Positions 1 through 6,661 of a DNA stretch of 7,358 nt are shown here, piece by piece. Each line of letters starts with the position of its first letter. Within the stretch, counting starts at the first letter, position 1. This DNA is from Gammaproteobacteria bacterium (lineage in GTDB: Bacteria; Pseudomonadota; Gammaproteobacteria; SMWH01): contig SMWH01000080.1 of the NCBI GenBank assembly GCA_004357005.1, forward strand, positions 1 to 7,358, given 5' to 3'. The notes below the pieces were generated by a model. It saw only the letters and a list, made by a program, of their open reading frames with translations. It had not been told where the DNA came from and did no database searches. Both the position numbers and the translations under genes were made by a program.

Positions 1-1
1 G

Positions 2-1912
2 CTAAGCGGCGGGACTGACGCTGCCATCGAGCACTTCCCGATGCCAGAGTTCCAGAACCAGGAGATTCCAGAGCGTGTAGCCGTGATCTCCCTCGTTGCG
101 CAGGTGCGCATCGATGAGCCTTTTCAGCGCCTCGAGCCGGAAATAACCCCGTTGCGCCGTGCGCTCATCCAACAGCACATCGCGCAGCATGTCGCTCAGT
201 TCCCCTCTGAGCCATGCGTTGACCGGAAGGGTGAACGGCATCTTGCGCCGGTTGAGCACACCCGGCGCAACCACACCCCGCAGCGCGCGCTTCAGGATCC
301 ACTTCGAAGTGGCGCCTTTCAGTTTCAGTTTTCCCGGGAGACTGGCCACGAAGCCGGCGAATTCATGATCCAGGAACGGCGAACGGGCTTCCGTAGAGTG
401 CGCCATGCTCATCATGTCTACCTTGACCAGCAGATGCGTCAGGAAGCTCGCGGCGTCCACACTGAGCATGGCGTTAATCGGATCATCGGTCCCGGCTTCC
501 TCGAACAGACCTTCCAGGATGCCCCACGGATCCGCCGCCACCTGGCACGCCAGGAAAGCGGGGTTGCACAATTCACCAGCGAGTCCATCGTTGAAATGAA
601 AAGCCGCCCATTGCCCGTAAACCCGCTCAAGGCTTGGTTCATCCAGTTCCAGAAAAACCAGCAATCGGCGCAGCAGGTGCCCGCGGCCCAGCCGGTTCGC
701 ACCCAACCCACGCAGCAGGCCCGCCCATGACCGGCGCAGCGGTCTCGGCAACGCATAACAATAACGGGCCAGCTCGTGTTTCCGGTGGCGCACGTAACCG
801 GCGAACATCTCATCGGCGCCCTCGCCATTGAGCGACACGGTGATGTGTCTGGCCGCTTCCCGGTTGAGGTGCCAGAGCGGGACCGATGACGGATCGCCAA
901 AGGGTTCATCGTATTGCCGCACGATGGCCGGCAACACATCGCACAGTTGAGGGTCCACCATCACCTCGTGGTGTCGGGTGCCATAGTATTGCGCAGCCTC
1001 CCTCGCCATCCGGCTCTCATCACCGGGCATGTTGCGAAACCCCACGGAGAAACTGTTCACTCTTTCCGGATCCGCACGGCACATGAGCGCGGTGACGGCA
1101 TTCGAGTCCACTCCACCACTGAGAAACGTGCCCACCGGGACGTCGCCCATGAGCCGGAGACGCACGGATTCCTCCAGACGATCCAGGACTTCGCGCTCCA
1201 GATCCGCCAGCTTCGCCGGCGCATGGGTTATCGAATAGTCGAGCCGCCAATAACGCTCGATCCGCACACGCCCATCCTCCACGACCAGGGTGTGAGCGGG
1301 GAGCAACTTGCGGATGTATTTAAACGCCGTGTCCGGTGCCGGTATATAACCGAAAGCCAGGAATCGATGCAGCGCTACCGGGTTCGTGTCGCGGGGCAGC
1401 GCGGGATCCGCCAGCAAGGCCTTGATCTCCGAGGCGAACCACACCGTGTCGTCGTGCTGCGCGTAATAAAGAGGCTTCTGCCCGAAACGGTCCCGCGCCA
1501 CGAACAGTTTGCTCTCCCGTTCGTCCCAGATCGCAAAGGCGAACATCCCGCGCAGATAGTCCACGCAGCGTTCACCGTGGCGTTCGTACAGCGCCAGGAT
1601 GACTTCCGTGTCCGTGTGGGACTTGAACCGGTAACCGTCTTTTTCCAGCGCGGGGCGGTGTTCAGCATAGTTGTAGATCTCGCAGTTGGCGACGATGTGA
1701 CAATTGCCGGCGGCGTTGCTGATGGGCTGGTTGCCCCGGGGATGCAAATCAACAATCGCCAGACGCCGGCTGGCCAGACCCACCGGACCCGATATGAGCA
1801 CGCCTTCGCCGTCAGGCCCACGATGCACCAGGGTTGCGTTCATCGCTTCGAGCACAGCCGGATCCGCGGCTCGGCGGCCATCCAGGTGGATCAAACCGGC
1901 CAGACCGCACAT
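2..1912 (-). CDS. asnB: Asparagine synthetase-type glutamine amidotransferase
   Basis: Complete 636-residue class II glutamine amidotransferase of the AsnB type. Such enzymes hydrolyse glutamine in an N-terminal domain and pass the ammonia to a C-terminal ATP-pyrophosphatase domain, where a carboxylate is adenylated and amidated. The protein begins MCGLAGL, so Cys2 becomes the N-terminal nucleophile after Met removal, which fixes the ATG start at 1912. Other glutaminase landmarks are HRGPDG (30-35), RRLAIVDL (about 49-56), NCEIYN (76-81) and SHTDTEV (99 on, with Asp101). The synthetase domain has the PP-loop SGGVDS (265-270), then DEPFGDPSS, NGEGADEMFAGY and ARSPFLDHE, all usual for the family. 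The usual NGE motif reads N76-C77-E78, an unusual change at the oxyanion-hole glycine. The gene starts 4 bases after the stop of the upstream glycosyltransferase and has no strong Shine-Dalgarno of its own, so translational coupling is likely. In polysaccharide loci such proteins may amidate sugar acids or other carboxylates rather than aspartate. The family is certain, the substrate is not. Confidence 0.93.
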   Translation of the reverse strand: MCGLAGLIHLDGRRAADPAVLEAMNATLVHRGPDGEGVLISGPVGLASRRLAIVDLHPRGNQPISNAAGNCHIVANCEIYNYAEHRPALEKDGYRFKSHTDTEVILALYERHGERCVDYLRGMFAFAIWDERESKLFVARDRFGQKPLYYAQHDDTVWFASEIKALLADPALPRDTNPVALHRFLAFGYIPAPDTAFKYIRKLLPAHTLVVEDGRVRIERYWRLDYSITHAPAKLADLEREVLDRLEESVRLRLMGDVPVGTFLSGGVDSNAVTALMCRADPERVNSFSVGFRNMPGDESRMAREAAQYYGTRHHEVMVDPQLCDVLPAIVRQYDEPFGDPSSVPLWHLNREAARHITVSLNGEGADEMFAGYVRHRKHELARYCYALPRPLRRSWAGLLRGLGANRLGRGHLLRRLLVFLELDEPSLERVYGQWAAFHFNDGLAGELCNPAFLACQVAADPWGILEGLFEEAGTDDPINAMLSVDAASFLTHLLVKVDMMSMAHSTEARSPFLDHEFAGFVASLPGKLKLKGATSKWILKRALRGVVAPGVLNRRKMPFTLPVNAWLRGELSDMLRDVLLDERTAQRGYFRLEALKRLIDAHLRNEGDHGYTLWNLLVLELWHREVLDGSVSPAA

Positions 1913-1916
1913 GGGC

Positions 1917-2807
1917 TCAGCGTCGTCCGGGTTTCAGCGCGTGAGACAGGTAACCCGCGAACTCGCCCACGGACCATGCGGTAATCGCCGACAACACAAC
2001 AGGCGTGGTGGCGAGGAAGCGGGGGAAAGTCCCCCGGCGCTTCAGGGCGCGTCCCGCGGCGCGGGCGTACAACAAAGGCGGCAACAGGGGCGCAAGCAGA
2101 GAATAGGTCAGGAGTTTCCCACGGGACAGTTGTTTTTCCCGGGCCCGCACTGTGGCGAAAGCGCGCCCGTGCATGGGCTCGTGCAACAGTGTTTCCAGGA
2201 ATGCCGTGGGGTTCAGGTGATCCACCCGAATGGCCGGATCGTACCAGGGTTGCGTACCGGCTTCGGCCAGCCGCCAGTTGAACACCGTGTCCGAACAGTA
2301 GGTGCCTTCGATAAACGGACCAAACTGTTCATACACTTCCCGCTTCATGCTCAGACAACAGGTGGGAATGTCTTCCATGAACCCGGCCTTGCCCCCGGGC
2401 ATCCACTGGTTGAATTCGGTGAAATAGTAACCCCACCCCACATAGCTTTCCGGGTTGGCGTTGCCCACGGCGCCGCCTATCACCGGGTGAGGCGAGGCGT
2501 GCGCGCGCCCGACCGCCGCAATCCAGTCGGGTTTTGCAATACAGTCCGCGTCCGTGAAACCCAGCAGACCACCCTTCGCCCGGGCGATGCCCAGGTTACG
2601 CGCGTCGCCGGGATACAGGCGTTTGGTGGAACGCAGGAGTTCGACCTGGGGGAAACGTTCGGCGATCAGCTCACCGGTTCCGTCGGTGGAGCTGTCGATA
2701 CAGATGATCTCGTGGCGCAGCTCGGTTTCCTGTGACACCAGCGCGCCCAGCGAGCGCTCGATGGTGGCGCGCGAGTTGTACGAAGGAACAATGACTGAAA
2801 TATCCAA
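1917..2807 (-). CDS. Family 2 glycosyltransferase with C-terminal hydrophobic tail
   Basis: Predicted inverting GT-A glycosyltransferase (GT2), 296 residues from the chosen start. It shows the family opening DISVIVPSYNS (2-12), DSSTDGT (38-44), PGDARNLGIARAKG (66-79) and the metal/nucleotide-sugar motif TDADC with Asp86 and Asp88. Two hydrophobic stretches near residues 232-250 and 264-287 suggest a membrane-associated C-terminus, so it probably acts at the inner membrane on a lipid-linked or surface-glycan substrate. I chose a TTG start at 2807. It sits directly before the conserved first beta strand, and minus-strand AGG lies 7 bases upstream after an A7 run. An in-frame ATG at 3002 would add 65 unconserved Gly/Pro/Arg-rich residues and overlap the divergent acyltransferase gene. 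The gene is first of a leftward pair with the amidotransferase. It is clearly paralogous to the partial glycosyltransferase at the right edge. Sugar donor and acceptor cannot be read from the sequence. Confidence 0.9.
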   Translation of the reverse strand: MDISVIVPSYNSRATIERSLGALVSQETELRHEIICIDSSTDGTGELIAERFPQVELLRSTKRLYPGDARNLGIARAKGGLLGFTDADCIAKPDWIAAVGRAHASPHPVIGGAVGNANPESYVGWGYYFTEFNQWMPGGKAGFMEDIPTCCLSMKREVYEQFGPFIEGTYCSDTVFNWRLAEAGTQPWYDPAIRVDHLNPTAFLETLLHEPMHGRAFATVRAREKQLSRGKLLTYSLLAPLLPPLLYARAAGRALKRRGTFPRFLATTPVVLSAITAWSVGEFAGYLSHALKPGRR

Positions 2808-2837
2808 CGGCTTGCCTGTTTTTTTGTAGCGAGCTAA

Positions 2838-2898
2838 ATGCCCCTGGGCTGATGCACGGTGCCCCCCGATGCGCCCCGGCGCCCCCCGATGCCCCTGG
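2838..2898. repeat. C-rich direct repeats in the divergent promoter region
   Basis: The 12-mer GCCCCCCGATGC occurs at 2861-2872 and again at 2881-2892, a start-to-start distance of 20 bases, close to two helical turns. The 10-mer ATGCCCCTGG occurs at 2838-2847 and 2889-2898, the second copy overlapping the end of the second 12-mer. Further GATGC words lie between (for example 2851-2855). Placement between divergent genes and helical phasing fit operator sites for a dimeric regulator. A chance product of GC-rich DNA or replication slippage is also possible. No regulator family can be named. Confidence 0.5.
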
Positions 2899-2913
2899 AG
2901 CAGTGGGGAAGGA

Positions 2914-2919
2914 TACAAT
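2914..2919 (+). promoter_or_regulatory. Possible -10 box for the rightward operon
   Basis: TACAAT, one mismatch from the sigma-70 consensus TATAAT, lies 44 bases before the acyltransferase ATG, in the only AT-richer patch of this gap. Transcription would begin near 2926 and leave a leader of about 38 bases. The sequence about 17 bases upstream (around 2891-2896) does not resemble TTGACA, so a true promoter here would need an activator, possibly bound at the adjacent C-rich repeats. The call rests on one hexamer. Confidence 0.3.
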
Positions 2920-2963
2920 ACTTGCCCACACCAACCGGACCCCGAGGATGACAACACCGGTCT

Positions 2964-3947
2964 ATGGCGGAACCAATACTCGAAGCCCGGCGACGGCACC
3001 ACATCTGGACCCCTGACCCGAAGCGCTCCTGGATCACACTCCAGGACGTCGTGGCATGGGTCTATCTATATCCCGTGCGCTGGCTGTCACGGCTGATCCC
3101 GGTGAATGCCTTGTTGTGGCTCGCGGATCGCGCGGCAGATCCCTATGCGCGCCTGCGCAAAACCCGAATGGAAACCGTCACCCGGCGCATGACCGATATG
3201 TTCAAGGGCCACACGCCGCCGGCCACCCCCGAGATCATGGCGCGCGAATTCATTCGCCGCGACGTACGCAAGGGAGTGGACGACCTGGTCATGTCGCGGT
3301 TGGATCTCGAGGAACTCGGCAAACGCGCGACGATCACAGGAATGGAACACCTGGACAACGCGCTGGCCGACGGCAAGGGCGTGATCGTCATCAGCGCGCA
3401 TTTCCATGCCAATCGTCTGGCCAAGTACTACCTGCGGCGGATCGGCTATCCGCTCATGAGCATCCGCAACCGGATGCCCGGGAACACGGCTACCGGCCGG
3501 TTTGGAAAACGTTTCGTGGTGCCGGCTTACGGCCGCTTTCTGAACGATATCGTCGAGGACGAGACCCACACGCAGGATAAGGGGCTGGGGGCCAAGCTGC
3601 TGCAACGCCTGCGCGAAAACGGCATCGTCAACGTTCACATCGATGCCGCCATTTCCAGCGAGTGGTTCTGGGTACCCTTTCTCAATGAAGAACGCCCCTT
3701 TGCCGGGGGTTTTCTGAGGATCGCGGAACTCACGGGCACACCGCTCGTGCCGATGCAATGCCTCGGCAATACCAGTGGATTTGAAATTATTTTCGATCCA
3801 CCCATCCGCTACACTGGCAAGTCTGAACCCGAAGAATTTACCGGGCGACTCATGTCCATGGTCGGGCTGCTGGAGTCGTGGATACTGGCGCATCCAACCC
3901 ACTGGGAACTGTGGGCGCGCCCCATGAAAAGAAAGAAGAAACCATGA
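2964..3947 (+). CDS. LpxL/HtrB-superfamily acyltransferase with altered catalytic motif
   Basis: A 327-residue protein resembling lipid A late acyltransferases (LpxL/HtrB, LPLAT superfamily), which move an acyl group from an acyl carrier protein to a glycolipid at the inner membrane. It has an amphipathic/hydrophobic N-terminal region (about 25-55), an R-x-x-R-rich helix (63-80), the GKGVIVISAHF strand (137-147), the later block from HIDAAISSEWFWVPF (225-239) to FAGGFLRIAELTGTPLVP (246-263), and a terminal WELWARP (314-320). Length is typical. The hallmark H-x4-D/E motif, usually like HFGNWE, reads HFHANR here: His146 is kept but the acidic position is Arg151. The tail is basic (KRKKK). It leads the rightward operon. 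Its TGA overlaps the ACP start in an ATGA junction, so the ACP is its probable donor partner. It could be an acyltransferase with unusual chemistry or acceptor, or a protein that only binds acyl-ACP. Lipid A acylation itself is not supported. Confidence 0.85.
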   Translation: MAEPILEARRRHHIWTPDPKRSWITLQDVVAWVYLYPVRWLSRLIPVNALLWLADRAADPYARLRKTRMETVTRRMTDMFKGHTPPATPEIMAREFIRRDVRKGVDDLVMSRLDLEELGKRATITGMEHLDNALADGKGVIVISAHFHANRLAKYYLRRIGYPLMSIRNRMPGNTATGRFGKRFVVPAYGRFLNDIVEDETHTQDKGLGAKLLQRLRENGIVNVHIDAAISSEWFWVPFLNEERPFAGGFLRIAELTGTPLVPMQCLGNTSGFEIIFDPPIRYTGKSEPEEFTGRLMSMVGLLESWILAHPTHWELWARPMKRKKKP

Positions 3948-4210
3948 ACGCACCGGATGAGACCCGCGCTGCCATCCTCCAACTCATGGCTGAGCGACTG
4001 CGCCTGGAAGACAAAGCACTCGAACATCTTCGCGCCAACGGCCGTCTGGACGACGTCACCGCCGCTGATTCGATACTGATCGTGGAACTCGTGCTCGCGC
4101 TGGAGGAACGCTTTGATATCCGTTTCGAGCCGGACGATATCGATGCGGACCTGATCTGTGACCTGGATCGCCTGACCGCCTTTGTCTCCGCCGCCCGGCC
4201 GGGTTCCTGA
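3944..4210 (+). CDS. Acyl carrier protein (phosphopantetheine-binding)
   Basis: Small acidic helical protein of 88 residues, the size and pattern of acyl or peptidyl carrier proteins. The prosthetic-group site is ADSILIVELVLALEERF, with Ser43 of the Asp-Ser-Ile motif as the probable 4'-phosphopantetheine attachment point. The Val-Glu-Leu-Val-x-Ala-Leu-Glu-Glu-x-Phe helix that follows is characteristic of ACPs. The usual glycine before the Asp-Ser pair is absent. The ATG at 3944 is preferred over an in-frame ATG at 3878 because it follows a purine-rich AAAGAAGAAA stretch and makes a 4-base overlap with the acyltransferase stop. The longer version would add 22 unrelated residues. Lying between an acyltransferase and an AMP-forming ligase, it most likely carries the substrate loaded by the ligase, much as DltC is loaded by DltA. 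It is a dedicated carrier rather than the fatty-acid AcpP, whose gene sits elsewhere. Confidence 0.9.
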   Translation: MNAPDETRAAILQLMAERLRLEDKALEHLRANGRLDDVTAADSILIVELVLALEERFDIRFEPDDIDADLICDLDRLTAFVSAARPGS

Positions 4211-4224
4211 CGGACACGCGCACG

Positions 4225-5661
4225 GTGCCGGCACCCCCGCTGCATTCCCTGTTCGAATCCAACGATCACATCGCGGTCATTGACGGCACCCGGGAACACA
4301 GTTTTTTTGGAATCCAGTTGTCGGCGCGCGTCCTGGCGGGCCGGCTTATGCGCCTGAACCTGCAACCCGGTGACCGCGTTGCAGGCTTGCTGCCCAATTC
4401 CGCCCAGGCGGTGGTCGCATTCCTGGCCGCGGCGCGTGCGGGTCACAGCTATTTGCCGTTGAATACGGGGCTGAAAACCCCCGAACTGGAAACGATGTTC
4501 CGGAAGTGTCGCGTGCAGGCCGTACTGTGCAGCGCGGCCACCGCATCCGCGATGCCAGACAGTGGCGCGGAGATCATTCCCGTCGACGAGGTTCTTGCCG
4601 ATACCGGGGCCAATCCGCCGGCAGCCAAAGAAGTTGATCTGGATCCGGATCGGGAATTCGTGTGCCTGAGCACCTCCGGCAGCACCGGTGAACCGCGCAT
4701 CGTCGCGCGCACTGCCGGCGCGGTGGATGCCAACGCCCGACACGTGAAAGCCGGTCTGGACATCAGTGCCGACGACCGTTTCCTCAGCGTCGTGCCTTTC
4801 TGGCACGCCAACGGTTTTTCCAACTGCATGCTGACGCCATTGTTCAGCGGCGCGAGCATCATCACCCTGAATCGTTTCCTGCCGCGCTCCATGCTCGAGG
4901 CGATCCTCGAGCACAAACCCACGGTCGTGGTGGGATCGCCCTTTGTGTTCCAGGCCCTGGCCCAGGTGATCGAGCCCCTGTCCGATTTGCGCCATGTGCG
5001 CGCCTGGATTTCATCGGGCGCGGCAATCCCGGAAGCACTCGATGCCCGGCTCCGCGAACTGCGCATCGAAGTGCGGCAACTGTATGGGTCCTCGGAAACC
5101 GGCACCGTGAGTATTTCTTCCGGCGCACACACACGCATGGGCAACGTGGGCAAGCCGCTGGACGGTGTGCGGGTACGAATCATCGATGACGACGGCCGCG
5201 AGGTGCCCCAGGGACAACCGGGACATGTCCAGGTTTCCGGCGCGGCCCTGTATCGGGAATACATCGGCGAACCGGGCGAAGACGCTTCCATCACCGGGGA
5301 CGGCTTCTACCGCATGGGCGATCTGGGCTGGCAGGACCTGGAAGGCGACCTCTATCTGACCGGCCGCAGCGACGCGCTGATCAACGTGTCGGGCGTGAAA
5401 GTGGACCCCCTGGAAGTCCAGCAGGTACTCTCTTCGATGCCTGAGGTGAGACAATCACTGGTATTCGGGGCCAAAGACCGCAACGGCCTGGAAATGATCA
5501 AGGCACTGCTGGTGGCCGAAGGCGAGATCAGCACCGAGGAGGTGCTCCGCTATTGCCGGGACCGGCTGGCGGAATATAAACTGCCGCGCACCATCGAGTT
5601 CGTGGACGAGATCCCACAGGATCTGATGGGCAAGACCCCGCGCAGCCTGCTGGAGAACTGA
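4225..5661 (+). CDS. AMP-forming acyl/amino-acid ligase (adenylation enzyme)
   Basis: A 478-residue member of the ANL superfamily (acyl-CoA synthetases, adenylation domains, luciferases). These enzymes activate a carboxylic acid as acyl-AMP and pass it to a phosphopantetheine thiol. Visible core motifs are the P-loop STSGSTGEPR (149-158, with Arg where Lys is usual), the A4-like region VPFWHANGFSN (190-200), YGSSETG (287-293), YRMGDLG (362-368, Asp366), the hinge GRSD (380-383), INVSGVKVDPLEVQ (386-399) and the C-terminal catalytic lysine in MGKTPR (Lys470). It is somewhat short for the superfamily but has both the large N-terminal and the mobile C-terminal subdomains. The start is GTG at 4225, 14 bases after the ACP stop, with a weak ACGGA upstream. 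The obvious partner is the preceding ACP. Substrate specificity cannot be predicted by eye: fatty acid, amino acid, hydroxy acid and 5-aminolevulinate are all open. Confidence 0.9.
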   Translation: MPAPPLHSLFESNDHIAVIDGTREHSFFGIQLSARVLAGRLMRLNLQPGDRVAGLLPNSAQAVVAFLAAARAGHSYLPLNTGLKTPELETMFRKCRVQAVLCSAATASAMPDSGAEIIPVDEVLADTGANPPAAKEVDLDPDREFVCLSTSGSTGEPRIVARTAGAVDANARHVKAGLDISADDRFLSVVPFWHANGFSNCMLTPLFSGASIITLNRFLPRSMLEAILEHKPTVVVGSPFVFQALAQVIEPLSDLRHVRAWISSGAAIPEALDARLRELRIEVRQLYGSSETGTVSISSGAHTRMGNVGKPLDGVRVRIIDDDGREVPQGQPGHVQVSGAALYREYIGEPGEDASITGDGFYRMGDLGWQDLEGDLYLTGRSDALINVSGVKVDPLEVQQVLSSMPEVRQSLVFGAKDRNGLEMIKALLVAEGEISTEEVLRYCRDRLAEYKLPRTIEFVDEIPQDLMGKTPRSLLEN

Positions 5662-6642
5662 ATGGCATTCCCCGCCCAACGACCACGCCGATTGCGCACC
5701 ACCGCGCAGATGCGCGACATGGTGCGCGAAACCCGGCTGTCACCGAGCGATTTCATTCTGCCGCTCTTCGTTGCCTCGGACAAAGATGCGGAACGGCCCA
5801 TCACGGCCATGCCCGGTTGCAAGGTGCTGTCCGGGAAGCCTCTGATCAAGTACGCGAAGAAAATACGCGATCACGGTGTACCGGCGATTCTGCTGTTCGG
5901 TATCGCCACCCGGTCAGAAAAGGACCTGACCGCGTCCACCGCCAGCGGAAGCGACGGCCCGGTGCAGACGGCGCTGGCTCAGTTGAAAGATGCCGTGCCC
6001 GATCTGGTTCTGATCGCCGATCTGTGTCTGTGTGAATACAAATCAGACGGTCACTGCGGGATCCTCAAAGACGGCCAGATCGACAACGACGCCACCCTGG
6101 AACGTATCGGCGCCATCGCCACGGCCTATGCACGATCCGGCGCGGATGTGATCGCGCCATCCGGGATGATGGACGGCATGGTCCAGGCGATTCGCACCGC
6201 ACTGGATGCCGATGATTTCAAGAACACCGCGACCATGCCCTATTCCGCCAAGTTCGCCTCGGCGCTGTACGGGCCCTTCAAGGCCGGCACCGACTCGAGC
6301 CCGGAAGTGGGTCTGCATCATACCCACCAGATGGACATGGCCAACGGCCGCGAAGCCATGCGGGAAATCGCGCTGGATCTGGACGAAGGCGCCGACCTGA
6401 TCATCATCAAACCGGCCCTGCCCTGTCTCGATGTGATCCGCGATGCCCGGGAGAGGTTCTCCGTACCCATCGCCGCCTATCACGTGTCCGGCGAGTCAGC
6501 GATGATCCGCGCCGCCGGTGAGCGGGGATTCCTCGACGCGGACAAGGTGATGATGGAAAGCCTGGTGTGCATCAAGCGCGCCGGCGCCGACATGATCATC
6601 ACCTACTCGGCGCTTGACGCCATCGCCCAACTGCAACGCTGA
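5662..6642 (+). CDS. hemB: HemB-like porphobilinogen synthase paralogue with altered A-site
   Basis: A 326-residue homologue of porphobilinogen synthase (5-aminolevulinate dehydratase), which joins two 5-aminolevulinates into the pyrrole porphobilinogen. It aligns end to end with the family: RPRRLR (7-12), zinc-cysteine segment CLCEYKSDGHC (122-132, Cys122/124/132), PSGMMDG (166-172), Schiff-base lysines Lys197 (YSAKFAS) and Lys250 (IKPAL), VSGE with Ser276, and Tyr315. Two substrate-binding positions differ. The Arg of the YGPFR motif is Lys207, and the basic residue of the GD(R/K)KxYQM motif is His219, within GLHHTHQM; Gln223 is kept. In human ALAD numbering these correspond to Arg209 and Arg221, which bind the A-site carboxylate. 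Other changes are Ser279 for Tyr/Phe after VSGE, Ser316 and Cys255. The ATG abuts the ligase TGA (TGAATG), with GGAG about 8 bases upstream, so translation is coupled to the ligase. This is either a diverged housekeeping HemB or, more likely from context, a repurposed paralogue. Family certain, exact reaction unsure. Confidence 0.9.
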   Translation: MAFPAQRPRRLRTTAQMRDMVRETRLSPSDFILPLFVASDKDAERPITAMPGCKVLSGKPLIKYAKKIRDHGVPAILLFGIATRSEKDLTASTASGSDGPVQTALAQLKDAVPDLVLIADLCLCEYKSDGHCGILKDGQIDNDATLERIGAIATAYARSGADVIAPSGMMDGMVQAIRTALDADDFKNTATMPYSAKFASALYGPFKAGTDSSPEVGLHHTHQMDMANGREAMREIALDLDEGADLIIIKPALPCLDVIRDARERFSVPIAAYHVSGESAMIRAAGERGFLDADKVMMESLVCIKRAGADMIITYSALDAIAQLQR

Positions 6643-6661
6643 CCTCACAACACGGCAAGCG

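Larger units (their letters stand above)
2808..2963. promoter_or_regulatory. Divergent intergenic region between two transcription units
   Basis: This 156-base gap separates the leftward glycosyltransferase-amidotransferase pair from the rightward acyltransferase operon, so promoters for both must lie here or overlap the gene starts. It holds an unusually C-rich block with direct repeats (separate entry), a T7 run at 2819-2825 (A7 in the leader of the leftward gene) and an AT-richer patch near 2911-2921. A GAGGA at 2944-2948 lies 15 bases before the acyltransferase ATG, farther than an ideal Shine-Dalgarno. No convincing -35 element is visible for either direction. Confidence 0.6.

Noticed and set aside
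914..1984. Long open frame on the plus strand (356 codons) opposite the amidotransferase
   Set aside because: It lies antisense to a gene with unmistakable AsnB motifs. Its translation is Arg/His/Gln-rich with no recognisable domain, as expected of a GC-rich shadow frame.
1704..2735. Plus-strand open frame (343 codons) across the glycosyltransferase and the amidotransferase start
   Set aside because: It is antisense to two well-supported genes, has low-complexity Gly/Arg/Pro composition and no motif.
2948..3016. Possible 22-codon upstream ORF (starting MTTPVYGG) overlapping the acyltransferase start
   Set aside because: Its ATG overlaps the GAGGA that may serve the acyltransferase, it has no good Shine-Dalgarno of its own, and the peptide shows no leader-type run of regulatory codons.
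3087..3953. Minus-strand open frame (288 codons) opposite the acyltransferase
   Set aside because: Antisense to the acyltransferase and without recognisable motifs. The plus-strand gene fits operon spacing and family blocks.
3850..4995. Minus-strand open frame (381 codons) opposite the ACP and ligase
   Set aside because: Shadow of the ACP and ligase coding frames. The translation is rich in Arg, Gly, His and Ser, with no family signature.
5662..6642. Reading the HemB relative simply as the housekeeping haem gene
   Set aside because: Not fully excluded, but set aside as the main reading. The start abuts the ligase stop, and two A-site carboxylate-binding residues conserved across known enzymes are replaced.
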